Below, one piece after another: positions 8,156 to 16,286 of a DNA stretch of 64,000 bases (position 1 is its first letter; every line of letters begins with the position of its first letter). Below the pieces are notes generated by a model. That model worked only from the letters and a program-made list of their open reading frames with translations, was not told the DNA's origin and did no database searches. The translations under genes and the position numbers were made by a program. The stretch covers positions 62,001-126,000 of the forward strand of contig LWRO01000001.1 in assembly GCA_001657325.1 (NCBI GenBank). The letters are read 5' to 3'. The stretch is from Geitlerinema sp. BBD 1991-9 (lineage in GTDB: Bacteria; Cyanobacteriota; Cyanobacteriia; Cyanobacteriales; Geitlerinemataceae).

Positions 8156-10446
8156 TGCGAGATTGGGGTAACTCGACGCAGATCGAGCGTCATAGGAAAT
8201 TCGCGATCGACGATGATTTGGGGAACCGTGACGGGTTCCGAACGAACATCGCGCGCGATAAACCGTTCGTCACGCCTCGATCGAGCGTCTTCGGCATTTT
8301 TGGGAAAATCAGAATACAGCGTTCCATCCGGTGCGGTGACAAAATAGGTACACCCTCCGATCGATCGATGGGTTTGTAAATCTACGATCTCGAACTGTAA
8401 CGGCGCGTGAGGTTCGATCGAAGGATGTAAGACCGCTTCAGCCGTTCTCGCCCGGAAACGAACGCCCCCGACGACTTCCCCCAGACTTCCCGCAAGCCCC
8501 AGGGGAACGGGATAGCCGTTACAGGTGACGGTGTAGCGAGAAATGTCCTCGCCGGAGAGTTTGACTTGGATGCGTTCCATGGAATCGTCAACGTATCGCG
8601 CCGTTCCCTGATTCGATATCTCTTCCCCAAGGACGTTCCACGGTTCGATCGCGTGTCGGATTTCTAGGGTGACATTCGATCGCGTCATCGTACCGTAGCG
8701 GGGAAAGCGAAACTCGAAAAACGGCACAAACCAGTCGAATTCAAAGGCATAACCCGCGTTTTGTAAGTCTTGGAGGATCGATCGAAAATCCAATTCGAGA
8801 TAGTGCGGTAACATGAATCGATCGTGTAGCGTCGTTCCCCACCGAGTTAGCGGTTCGGTGTAAGGAACTTGCCAAAACCACGCCACGAACGCCCGCACGA
8901 GCAGCAATTGCAACAGGCGCATCTCTTGCGTTGGGGGCATCGCGATCGATCTCAACTCCAACAAACCCAACTGTTGGCGCGGATTTTCCACCGGAAACAG
9001 TTTATCGATACAGAACGCCGTCCGATGGGTGTTTCCCGTCATGTCAACCAGCAAATTTCGCAACAGTCGATCGATCGACCACGGCGAAATATCTCGATCT
9101 CGTTCTAACTGCGCGAAAGCAATTTCCAACTCGTACAAACTCTCGTGTCTGGCTTCGTCGAGGCGGGGCGATTGGCTGGTGGGGCCGACGAACTTGCCGG
9201 AAAATAAATAAGAGAGACTGGGGTGGTTTTGCCAGTAACTCAGCAGACTTCGCAGCAAATCGGGACGACGCAGGAGCGGGCTGCGTTGCGTGGTTTGTCC
9301 GCCGAGGGTGATGTGTGCGCCGCCACCGGTACTGACTCGCCGTCCGTCTCGATCGAATTTTTCCGTTCCTAACCCGCAGTTTCGCGCTTCTTCGTAGAGA
9401 ACAGTCGTTCGATCGACCAATTCGTCCCAAGATTTAGCCGGATGGATGTTGACCTCGACGACACCGGGATCGGGAGTAATGCAAAATCCGTCGATACCAG
9501 CGTTTCCGGGGGGTGGATAGCCTTCCAACGCGACGTTCAAACCCGTTTCGGCGGCGGTGGTTTCCACAGCTTCGACGAGATTGAGGAAACTTGCCGCACC
9601 CGTCAAAGGTGGCATAAAAACGTAGAGCGTTCCCGATCTGACTTCGACACACAGGGCGATGCGAATTGTATCGGCAGGCGACTCGACGGGCGTTTCAGCC
9701 GGTTGTATCCGTTCTCCCAACGGTAAGATCGCTTCATCGAGGAGATGACTCAGTGGAGGAAGATCTCTCAGAGGAAGCCGCAACCCCAACGCCAAATCGC
9801 CACTGAGGAGGGTCAGTTTTTCCTCGGGTAGCGTCCACTGACAGGAGTGCCACGAGATGCGATTCTCTTCGACCGTAGGGAGCAAGGGTAGTAGATATCC
9901 TGAGATCTTCGATGACTCGGCTTCGTAGGCGGGACGGATGCAGGAGCGGGGAACGCCTAAAGTTTGCGACAGTCGATCGACAAATTGCCTCGCCACGTCT
10001 CGATCGTAGCCGTCGGATTTCCCATCTTCTGACAGCCAGCATCGATCGTTCCAAATGGGAACACCATCTTGCCGCCAATAGTAACCCAATGCCCAACGTG
10101 GGGCGTTTTCACCGGGATAGCATTTTCCCAAACCGTAATGCGGCAATCCCCCCGGTTTTCCAAACCGCTGTGCCAAGCGTTGCAAAAGCTGTCCGGCTAG
10201 GCGGCGTTTGTCGTCTCCCAGCGCAGCTGTTCGCCATTGCGGAGACTCGAAATCCGTTAGTGAAACGAAGGTGGGTTCTCCCCCGATGGTCAAGCCCACA
10301 CCGAAATGTTGCAGTTGAGCTTCGACCGTATGCCCCACCCGATCGATCTTTTGCCAACGAGATGACGTGCGCGTGTCTGCGAACGGAGGGAAACTCGATC
10401 TCGTTTTTAAACGTAGGATAGATACACGATTCACGAGATTTGTCAA
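8152..10446 (-). CDS. DUF2126 protein without transglutaminase domain
   Basis: A protein of up to 764 residues corresponding to the DUF2126 (COG4196) half of large bacterial transglutaminase-family proteins. Recognisable stretches include GVGLTIGGEPTFVS near residue 50, GLGKCYPGENAPRWALGYYWR, and GGGAHITLGG near 369-378. In the usual 1,100-residue form a transglutaminase domain precedes this region. Here it begins within about 45 residues of the start, so the protease-like domain is absent. The start is uncertain: the frame opens at TTG 10446 and GTG 10434 is close by, and neither has a clear ribosome site. It lies 25 bases after the zinc-ribbon gene, probably co-transcribed. Confidence 0.85.
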   Translation of the reverse strand: MTNLVNRVSILRLKTRSSFPPFADTRTSSRWQKIDRVGHTVEAQLQHFGVGLTIGGEPTFVSLTDFESPQWRTAALGDDKRRLAGQLLQRLAQRFGKPGGLPHYGLGKCYPGENAPRWALGYYWRQDGVPIWNDRCWLSEDGKSDGYDRDVARQFVDRLSQTLGVPRSCIRPAYEAESSKISGYLLPLLPTVEENRISWHSCQWTLPEEKLTLLSGDLALGLRLPLRDLPPLSHLLDEAILPLGERIQPAETPVESPADTIRIALCVEVRSGTLYVFMPPLTGAASFLNLVEAVETTAAETGLNVALEGYPPPGNAGIDGFCITPDPGVVEVNIHPAKSWDELVDRTTVLYEEARNCGLGTEKFDRDGRRVSTGGGAHITLGGQTTQRSPLLRRPDLLRSLLSYWQNHPSLSYLFSGKFVGPTSQSPRLDEARHESLYELEIAFAQLERDRDISPWSIDRLLRNLLVDMTGNTHRTAFCIDKLFPVENPRQQLGLLELRSIAMPPTQEMRLLQLLLVRAFVAWFWQVPYTEPLTRWGTTLHDRFMLPHYLELDFRSILQDLQNAGYAFEFDWFVPFFEFRFPRYGTMTRSNVTLEIRHAIEPWNVLGEEISNQGTARYVDDSMERIQVKLSGEDISRYTVTCNGYPVPLGLAGSLGEVVGGVRFRARTAEAVLHPSIEPHAPLQFEIVDLQTHRSIGGCTYFVTAPDGTLYSDFPKNAEDARSRRDERFIARDVRSEPVTVPQIIVDREFPMTLDLRRVTPISH

Positions 10447-10471
10447 TAAAATGTCGTCGAATTTAACAAAA

Positions 10472-10999
10472 TCAACTCAAGCGATGACCGCAACTGCCAC
10501 AGAATCGATCGTCGGCTTTCACAGAAGCACCGCACTGCGTACAGAACCGACGCGGCGTTCCCATTGACGGCGGCGTTCCCATCTGCATTTCCATATTGCC
10601 CATCCGCATTTGCATGGGATTGGCATTCATTTCCATGTCGCCCATTTTCATGGGTTGCATCGGCTTCATGGGTTGCATCGGCTTCATGGTTTCCATCGAT
10701 GCAGTCGGGATGTCCGCCACCTCTCGCACCGGCAATCGATCGGCATTTTCCACGGACATGGCAGTACTTTGACCCTGGATTTGAATGATTCGATCTCCTC
10801 GATCGGTTTGGATTTTGAGTACCACGCCGCCTGGCGTTCGGTACATCATCGGCGGTGCAGTCCAGATGCCCGTCTCGAAGCCGCTACTCGACTGCTGTTG
10901 CTGTCCGGCACTGCTGCTGACGGTGGTTACGACGGTTTGCGATCCCTGGTTGTCGAGATAAACCTTCTGGTTGCCGCCGAGTTCGCATAGATAAGCCAT
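10472..10999 (-). CDS. Met-rich protein with C-terminal zinc ribbon
   Basis: A 175-residue protein in three parts. The N-terminal part (1-90) looks like a small beta-rich domain. A low-complexity middle (about 100-145) is extremely Met-rich with MKPMQP-type repeats. A C-terminal zinc ribbon follows, with cysteines spaced CxxC, 11 residues, CxxC (FCTQCG to FCGSCG). I start at ATG 10999 and not TTG 11020. The Met repeats could bind soft metals such as copper, but that is inference. It precedes the DUF2126 gene by 25 bases on the same strand. Confidence 0.7.
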   Translation of the reverse strand: MAYLCELGGNQKVYLDNQGSQTVVTTVSSSAGQQQQSSSGFETGIWTAPPMMYRTPGGVVLKIQTDRGDRIIQIQGQSTAMSVENADRLPVREVADIPTASMETMKPMQPMKPMQPMKMGDMEMNANPMQMRMGNMEMQMGTPPSMGTPRRFCTQCGASVKADDRFCGSCGHRLS

Positions 11000-11159
11000 A
11001 ACTCTTAACTCGATAGGCAAAATTTCTATATTGGCATCTTAAGTTAAAAAGATGGTTATTTGTTTTTTTTTAATACTAATGTCGGATTTGACTCGCTTAT
11101 GTCATGAATCTATAACAAGCGAGTTTAAGTCCTTGGAGGCGGTATATTCATCAATGCAG

Positions 11160-12122
11160 TCAAACCATAGTTGAAGCTAGAAAATACCCAGGACAGCTAC
11201 CGCGTCGTTGAAATTCTGCCTCGATCTTCTGCAAAACCTGTGCTTTCGTCACGTCCCAATGCGGGGCAATGAGGGTATCTCCCAACGTATCTCCCATAAA
11301 ACGCTGAATTACTGTGTTTTCGGGAAGGCGTTCGATCGTATCGCACACTAGCGAAACGTAAGCGTCCGGTGTCAAAGTCTCAACTTTTCCGGCTTTATAC
11401 TCCCGAGCGAGTACGGTTCCTTTCACAATGTGGAGGTGATGGAGTTTAATACCAAACGTTGGGATATCGAGACTCATGACCAGTTCCCCCAGCCACTTCG
11501 CCGTTTCCTGCATCATCTGCGGTGTTTCGCCGGGAAGTCCCAAGATCGCATGGACGCACAGATTGAGACCCCGTCCCGACATGCGGCGAACGGCATCTTC
11601 AAACTGCGCCCGCGTGTGACCCCGATTGATGCGTTCTAGGGTGCTGTCGTGACTGCTTTCGAGTCCTAACTCCAGCCAAACACAGGTTTTTTGGGCGTAG
11701 GTTTGCAACAAATCGAGAACGTCGTCCGGGATGCAGTCGGGGCGCGTTGCGATATCCAAGCCGACAACCCCTTCGACCGAGAGCGCCTCGTCGTACAGTG
11801 TTTCGAGTACGTCAAGGGGAGCGTAAGTGTTGGAGAACGACTGAAAGTAAGCCAAAAACGCATCGGTTGGACGGCGACTTTGACGCACTCGATCGATTCC
11901 CGCTTCCAGTTGCTGGCGAACAGACAACCGACGATAGGCTGTTCCCTCGCTAAAGCTGCGGTTGTTGCAATAGATACAACCTCCCTTCGCCAAGGTTCCA
12001 TCGCGGTTAGGACAGGTAAACCCCGCATCGATCGAGATTTTGCGAACCGATGTCCCGAACGTCTGTTTCAGGTATTTTCCAAAGGTGTAAAGCGACATCC
12101 GGCGATCTCTCCCGTAAAGCAT
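11160..12122 (-). CDS. TIGR01212 family radical SAM protein (YhcC-like)
   Basis: A 320-residue radical SAM protein. The iron-sulfur cysteines are in FTCPNRDGTLAKGGCIYCNN (about residues 30-49), the long CPNRDGT...CIYC spacing that marks the YhcC/TIGR01212 family. LELGLESSHDSTLERINRGH follows and fits the SAM-binding half of the barrel. The reaction is not established for the family. ATG 12122 is the first start and ATG 12098 is an alternative. It is divergent from acsF across 86 bases, so both promoters lie in that gap. Confidence 0.9.
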   Translation of the reverse strand: MLYGRDRRMSLYTFGKYLKQTFGTSVRKISIDAGFTCPNRDGTLAKGGCIYCNNRSFSEGTAYRRLSVRQQLEAGIDRVRQSRRPTDAFLAYFQSFSNTYAPLDVLETLYDEALSVEGVVGLDIATRPDCIPDDVLDLLQTYAQKTCVWLELGLESSHDSTLERINRGHTRAQFEDAVRRMSGRGLNLCVHAILGLPGETPQMMQETAKWLGELVMSLDIPTFGIKLHHLHIVKGTVLAREYKAGKVETLTPDAYVSLVCDTIERLPENTVIQRFMGDTLGDTLIAPHWDVTKAQVLQKIEAEFQRRGSCPGYFLASTMV

Positions 12123-12196
12123 TGTTACAATTTGCGCCCTCCCCCCTAGCCGAAATCGGTTGAGTCGTTATAACTTAATATAACCATTCGGTGTTT

Positions 12197-12205
12197 AAAG
12201 GAAGG
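12197..12205 (+). promoter_or_regulatory. Ribosome site fixing the acsF start
   Basis: AAAGGAAGG ends three bases before ATG 12209. The upstream in-frame GTG 12191 overlaps the site itself, so ATG 12209 is the better start. Confidence 0.6.
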
Positions 12206-12208
12206 TAT

Positions 12209-13285
12209 ATGACTAGCACGGTGACGAAACCCACGATCGAGGAATTAAAGCCCGGTGTGAAAGCGCCCGCAAAGGAAACCCTCTTAACCCCACGCTTTTA
12301 TATCACCGACTTCGATGCAGTCGCGAACATGGACTTATCTCTTCAAGAAGAGGAGATCGAGACCATGCTAAACGAAATGCGGGCAGACTACAACCGCGAT
12401 CACTTCGTCCGCGATGAAGAATTCGAGCAGTCTTGGGACCACATCGACGAAGAAACTCGAGCGCACTTCATCGACTTTCTCGAACGATCTTGCACCTCCG
12501 AATTCTCTGGATTCCTTCTGTTTAAAGAACTGTCGCGAAAACTCAAAGATCGCAACCCACCCCTCGCTGAAATGTTCCACCTCATGGCACGCGATGAAGC
12601 TCGCCATGCTGGATTTCTCAACAAGGCGATGGGTGATTTTAACATTACCTTAGATTTAGGATATCTCACAAAAAATCGGAGTTATACCTTCTTTAAACCT
12701 GAGTGGATTATTTACGCAGTCTATCTCTCTGAAAAAATTGGTTACTGGCGTTATATTACCGTCTTCCACCACCTAGAGAAACATCCCGAACATCGCTACT
12801 ATCCCCTGTTCAAAAAATTTGACAGCTGGTGTCAGGATGAAAACCGCCACGGCGATATTTTTAAAGCGCTCTTGCGTTCCCAAGAGGGAATGTGGAAAAC
12901 CCTGAAAGGGCGCTTGTGGTCGCGCTTCTTTTTGCTGTCTGTTTTTGTGACCCACACGCTGACGGTGTTGGAACGGGGAGATTTCTACCGTTCTCTGGGA
13001 ATGGACCCGGTGGAGTTTGATAAAGAAGTGATTCGTCAAACGAATAATACCTCGGCTCGTACGTTCCCTGAAATTCTCAACGTCGAGCATCCTGAATTTT
13101 TCAAACGGCTTCATCGCTGTGCTGAACGCAACGCGAAGATGGCGGAGATCGACAAAAGTAAAGGTCCGAAATGGTTGAAGTCCCTGCGTAAATTGCCCTT
13201 GGCTGCTGGAACTTTCAGCGATTTTGTCCGTTTGTATCTGATTAAACCCATTGACGCTGAAGCAATGCGGTCGCAGGTTTGTTAG
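12209..13285 (+). CDS. acsF: Mg-protoporphyrin IX monomethyl ester (oxidative) cyclase
   Basis: The aerobic cyclase forms ring E of chlorophyll, turning Mg-protoporphyrin IX monomethyl ester into divinyl protochlorophyllide with O2, at the thylakoid membrane. The 358 residues are the normal length. Two diiron EXXH motifs are visible, DEARH (E130/H133) and DENRH (E211/H214). The N-terminal KETLLTPRFYITDFDA stretch is diagnostic. It is a strong marker of a photosynthetic, oxygenic lineage. The gene appears monocistronic, with its own terminator. Confidence 0.97.
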   Translation: MTSTVTKPTIEELKPGVKAPAKETLLTPRFYITDFDAVANMDLSLQEEEIETMLNEMRADYNRDHFVRDEEFEQSWDHIDEETRAHFIDFLERSCTSEFSGFLLFKELSRKLKDRNPPLAEMFHLMARDEARHAGFLNKAMGDFNITLDLGYLTKNRSYTFFKPEWIIYAVYLSEKIGYWRYITVFHHLEKHPEHRYYPLFKKFDSWCQDENRHGDIFKALLRSQEGMWKTLKGRLWSRFFLLSVFVTHTLTVLERGDFYRSLGMDPVEFDKEVIRQTNNTSARTFPEILNVEHPEFFKRLHRCAERNAKMAEIDKSKGPKWLKSLRKLPLAAGTFSDFVRLYLIKPIDAEAMRSQVC

Positions 13286-13314
13286 ATAGGAAATTTTACT
13301 TGTAGAGTAGAGTT

Positions 13315-13346
13315 AAACCGGGGTTCTTAAAGAATCTCGGTTTTTT
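13315..13346 (+). terminator. Intrinsic terminator of acsF
   Basis: A 12-bp stem (AAACCGGGGTTC with GAATCTCGGTTT, two G-T pairs) and five-base loop is followed by a T run at 13341-13346, 29 bases after the acsF stop. Confidence 0.75.
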
Positions 13347-13395
13347 GGTCTCGAAATTAATAATAAGATTTGTATCAAATTAAGACAAATCTTAT

Positions 13396-13490
13396 TACAG
13401 CGTTTCTCTGGAAAGTGAGGTACAGATTCCTAGCTGAAGTCCTCATGTAGCAAGGTTTATGTGTATCACACTTTTCAGGGAAACGCTGTA
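13396..13490. mobile_element. Probable MITE with TA target duplication
   Basis: Twenty-base terminal inverted repeats at 13398-13417 and 13469-13488 match at 18 of 20 positions (outer end CAGCGTTT). TA dinucleotides flank both ends (13396-13397 and 13489-13490). The 91-bp unit has no coding capacity. Size, terminal repeats and TA duplication fit a non-autonomous relative of IS630/Tc1-mariner elements. No second copy or transposase is in the window. Confidence 0.65.
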
Positions 13491-13671
13491 TAAATTTTTC
13501 GATCTTGCCAGGAAGTTGACTGAAAATTCAATCATTTCCCTAGCAAGATCGATCGTTAAAGCCAAGGGTGGGGAGACTCCGCCCTTACCTCAATTGTTGA
13601 GAATTTTAGGATTTTTTTCGATCTCCTTCAACTTTGTTGTACCCAACCTGTTCCTTTACAAGTTGGGCCTT
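13491..13671. other. Gene-free stretch with palindromes
   Basis: After the MITE there is an imperfect 50-bp palindrome (13501-13550, arms GATCTTGC and GCAAGATC). A second hairpin follows at 13564-13586 (AAGGGTGG with CCGCCCTT). Its sequence is related to a repeat at 52829-52847. A plus-strand frame of 119 codons covers the region, but it runs through the MITE and looks spurious. Confidence 0.6.
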
Positions 13672-13789
13672 CTACTTCTCGACGCCCACCTGAAAATTTT
13701 CGGCGACCTCATCCTCCACATTCCAGACATTTTTTTTCGGATTTCGGTTTTTCGGGCTTGCCTTTGTCGTAGGGATGTTGTTCAGACAT
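13672..13789 (-). pseudogene. Small gene with a one-base frameshift in an A8 run
   Basis: ATG 13789 has an excellent ribosome site (AGGAG seven bases upstream). The first frame reads MSEQHPYDKGKPEKPKSE and then meets a run of eight A (13730-13737 on the plus strand), after which it stops within six codons. If one A is skipped, the frame continues as NVWNVEDEVAENFQVGVEK to TAG 13672. Both halves look protein-like and together give about 38 residues. I read this as a real small cyanobacterial protein gene broken by homopolymer slippage. It could also be rescued by slippage or be a sequencing error. Function unknown. Confidence 0.5.
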
Positions 13790-13840
13790 TTGATTTCTCC
13801 TCGTACCGAGACTTTTGAACTGTAAAGACTTGACAAAGAA

Positions 13841-14275
13841 TCATAAGTACTTCGCAACAGCTTCCTCAAGATCGTCACATTCGGAAATGAGCCGGTTGAT
13901 AACATTCCTGAAATATTGAACGTCTATCAGACGAATTTCTGCATTGTGCATGACTGAATAAACCAATCTATCGCTGATTTTTTCAAGACACCAAAATCTA
14001 ATTTTGTAGTTGGCATTCTTTTCCAAAAGAATGGTAGACAACTATCCTGGCACATCTTCGTCAGAATTAAATTTTAATCCGCTAGGAACCGAAAATTCTA
14101 ATGTACTTCCATAGCGAAGAATAAACAGAGTTTGCGTATTTCCCGAATTCATATTAAATTTTAAAACAGCTCGTTTGTCGTTAATATCCGAAATACTCCA
14201 GCCAATTTGACTACAATACTCTTTGATTGTGTTTTTGAAGTTAGCACCGGAAAAAAGGTCTCGATCGATAGCCAT
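13841..14275 (-). pseudogene. Hypothetical gene interrupted by an in-frame amber codon
   Basis: One reading frame runs from ATG 14275 (AGGTG ribosome site upstream) to the stop at 13841, broken only by TAG at 14042-14044. Before it the frame reads KFNSDEDVPG. After it comes LSTILLEKN, then NYKIRFWCLEKISD and a well-behaved C-terminal helix. A single TGG to TAG change would restore a continuous protein of about 144 residues. I do not recognise the family. The two halves have identical strand, frame and composition, which argues for one gene recently disrupted, or a sequencing error. Confidence 0.6.
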
Positions 14276-14323
14276 GATTTCACCTAAAAAAATACAAAAA
14301 TTCAACACCAAGCAATCAATAGG

Positions 14324-14683
14324 TTAATCTTGATTTGAATTGTTCGGCACGGCAAATTTAAATTTTTTGAGACGATCTCGAATAACTGGATTGATTTTTA
14401 ATTCAGGAATTACTTTTCCAGAACTTGTAATCATCTCGACCTCTCCCTTAGAATTAAGGCGCAAGGAATAATTACCTCGGCATTCTGACAATCGATGTCT
14501 AGTCAATTGAATTCCTTGCTTTCCACCATGCTTTTTAAGCATGGCAAGAGCATAGTTTGAGCAGGTTAACTCAAAAATGCAAGTGCGACGAAATAGCGGA
14601 CGACCAAAAATTTGGTACAACCGTATCGATAAAATCGCAACGTATTTGAGCAAATTGTCTAATCGATTTTGCAAGAAAGACAT
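14324..14683 (-). CDS. YidD-like membrane protein insertion efficiency factor
   Basis: A 119-residue protein with the YidD core. A membrane-associated helix SIRLYQIFGRPLFRR (about residues 19-33) is followed by a cysteine-containing segment CIFELTCSNYALAMLKKHG that matches the family pattern of cysteines then SxYAL. YidD proteins assist YidC-dependent membrane insertion. The C-terminal 45 residues (GKVIPELKINPVIRDRL) are an extension beyond the short canonical form. It is separate from any rnpA/yidC operon, so it may be a paralogue with another role. It lies 48 bases upstream of the amber-interrupted gene. Confidence 0.65.
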   Translation of the reverse strand: MSFLQNRLDNLLKYVAILSIRLYQIFGRPLFRRTCIFELTCSNYALAMLKKHGGKQGIQLTRHRLSECRGNYSLRLNSKGEVEMITSSGKVIPELKINPVIRDRLKKFKFAVPNNSNQD

Positions 14684-14741
14684 TTTTAAATAAAGATTGG
14701 ATTGTAGATTCTAGATTGGTCTTGAGTAGGTCATCTACAGT

Positions 14742-15026
14742 TTATGCAAGCTGCACAGCTGTTCCCCAAGCAAAAACTTCAAAAGCCTGTTTGGGCCCGC
14801 TACATCCCCCCGTAGCTGCAAAGCGATTTTGGAAGTTAACATAGAGAAGTCCGTTAGCACCTTGAGCAGACGCACTCTCCATTAAACGCTTTAAAGCTGA
14901 TTGATAGGTATTTTCAACAGCAATTCCTCCCGAACATCCTTCGGTATCACTAGCAAAACCAACTACTAAACCTAAAACCCGGTAATTTTGGTCAATACCA
15001 CCAGAGCTGACAATCATTTTTGACAT
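14742..15026 (-). CDS. YbjQ/UPF0145-like small protein
   Basis: A 94-residue protein resembling the YbjQ (DUF74) fold. YRVLGLVVGFAS near the start, a central helix ALKRLMESASAQGANGLLYV, and the ending FEVFAWGTAVQL correspond to the family's strand-helix-strand pattern and final GTAV. The family forms pentamers and has no agreed function. Two starts are possible: ATG 15026 sits directly after GGAGA, while ATG 15017 has better spacing to AGGAG. Four cysteines and several Gly-rich turns are notable. Confidence 0.55.
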   Translation of the reverse strand: MSKMIVSSGGIDQNYRVLGLVVGFASDTEGCSGGIAVENTYQSALKRLMESASAQGANGLLYVNFQNRFAATGGCSGPKQAFEVFAWGTAVQLA

Positions 15027-15340
15027 TCTCCTATGTTTTCTGTTGTTTAATTTGTTTCTTTAGGGTTTATTTTAACTATATTGCTATTATAATTTCTAGG
15101 ATTTAATGCTTTTTTTATATTTAAAAAAAGTAGATATTATATTAACTAAATCTATCGAACTTTATTTTTTGATTTTACGGAAAACCCCAGTTTTTGCAAT
15201 AAAAATTTACACCCAAGAGAAGGTGTGGCGCAAAATTCGGCAATGTCCCTGAGAAGCGCCCCAGGATCGATCGAGTGATTGTGGGGAGGATCGCCTTACG
15301 CAACAATAGAGAAGACGAATTCAAAGCCGAAGCCGACTGA
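15027..15340. other. AT-rich divergent intergenic region
   Basis: This is the upstream region of both the YbjQ-like gene (minus) and glyQ (plus). It is strongly AT-rich up to about 15,200, with A and T runs, then returns to average composition. I see no RNA gene and no clear operator. The glyQ promoter should lie in the right half. Confidence 0.4.
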
Positions 15341-16210
15341 ATGAACTTCCAATCCGTCGTTCTGACCCTGCATAAATTTTGGAGCGATCGAGGCTGTCTG
15401 ATCGCCCAACCCTACGACACCGAAAAAGGGGCGGGAACCATGAGTCCCCACACCTTCCTGCGAGCCATCGGTCCCGAACCGTGGTCAGTCGCCTACATCG
15501 AACCCTGTCGCCGCCCCACCGACGGACGGTATGGCGAAAACCCCAACCGCTACCAGCACTACTATCAGTACCAAGTCCTGATCAAACCCTCCCCCGACAA
15601 CATCCAAGAGGTGTATCTCGATTCCCTCAAAGCCTTGGGAATTCACCCAGAAGATCACGACATCCGCTTCGTCGAAGATAACTGGGAATCGCCCACCCTC
15701 GGCGCGTGGGGTGTGGGTTGGGAAGTTTGGCTCGACGGGATGGAAATCACCCAGTTTACCTATTTCCAGCAGTGCGGCGGTATCGATTGCAAACCCGTTT
15801 CGATCGAAATCACCTACGGACTCGAACGGCTCGCCATGTACCTGCAAAACGTGGAAGCCATCACCGAAATTCAATGGACGGACAACGTCAACTACGGCGA
15901 CGTTCACCTCCAAGGCGAAATCGAACAATGTACCTATAACTTCGAGGCTTCCAACCCCGAACTCCTGTTCACCCTCTTCGGCTTATACGAACAGGAAGCC
16001 GAGCAACTCACCAAAAAAGGCCTCGTCCTCCCCAGCCTGGACTACGTTTTGAAGTGTTCTCACACCTTCAACCTCCTCGATGCAAGAGGTGTTATTTCCG
16101 TCACCGAACGCACCCGCTACATCGCCCGCATCCGCAATCTCGCCCGACGAGTCGCCCACCTATACCTCGAACAGCGGGAAAAGCTCGAATTTCCCCTAGT
16201 TGGGAGATAA
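15341..16210 (+). CDS. glyQ: Glycyl-tRNA synthetase alpha subunit
   Basis: Catalytic alpha chain of the bacterial tetrameric (alpha2-beta2) glycyl-tRNA synthetase, which charges tRNA-Gly. The 289 residues open with [17 protein letters not shown] and contain the class II core around [18 protein letters not shown] (residues 25-42), [17 protein letters not shown] and [13 protein letters not shown], all highly conserved. The beta subunit gene, glyS, is about 43 kb away at 59,615. Downstream lies comEC after a heptamer repeat. Confidence 0.97.
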   Translation: MNFQSVVLTLHKFWSDRGCLIAQPYDTEKGAGTMSPHTFLRAIGPEPWSVAYIEPCRRPTDGRYGENPNRYQHYYQYQVLIKPSPDNIQEVYLDSLKALGIHPEDHDIRFVEDNWESPTLGAWGVGWEVWLDGMEITQFTYFQQCGGIDCKPVSIEITYGLERLAMYLQNVEAITEIQWTDNVNYGDVHLQGEIEQCTYNFEASNPELLFTLFGLYEQEAEQLTKKGLVLPSLDYVLKCSHTFNLLDARGVISVTERTRYIARIRNLARRVAHLYLEQREKLEFPLVGR

Positions 16211-16243
16211 GGAAAACCTATTAACTGAAAGCTCTCTTAACTA

Positions 16244-16278
16244 CTCACTGCTCACTGTTCACTGCTCACTGTTCACTG
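16244..16278. repeat. Heptamer tandem repeat (YTCACTG)5
   Basis: Five consecutive units of CTCACTG or TTCACTG occupy 16244-16278, between glyQ and comEC. An open frame extends comEC upstream through this repeat, but it begins inside glyQ. The repeat explains the odd N-terminus of that longer frame, so I do not count it as coding. Confidence 0.88.
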
Positions 16279-16286
16279 TAAAAGCG

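Noticed and set aside
13459-13818. 119-codon plus-strand frame
   Set aside because: It runs through the MITE and palindromes and has no ribosome site. It also overlaps the better supported small gene on the other strand.
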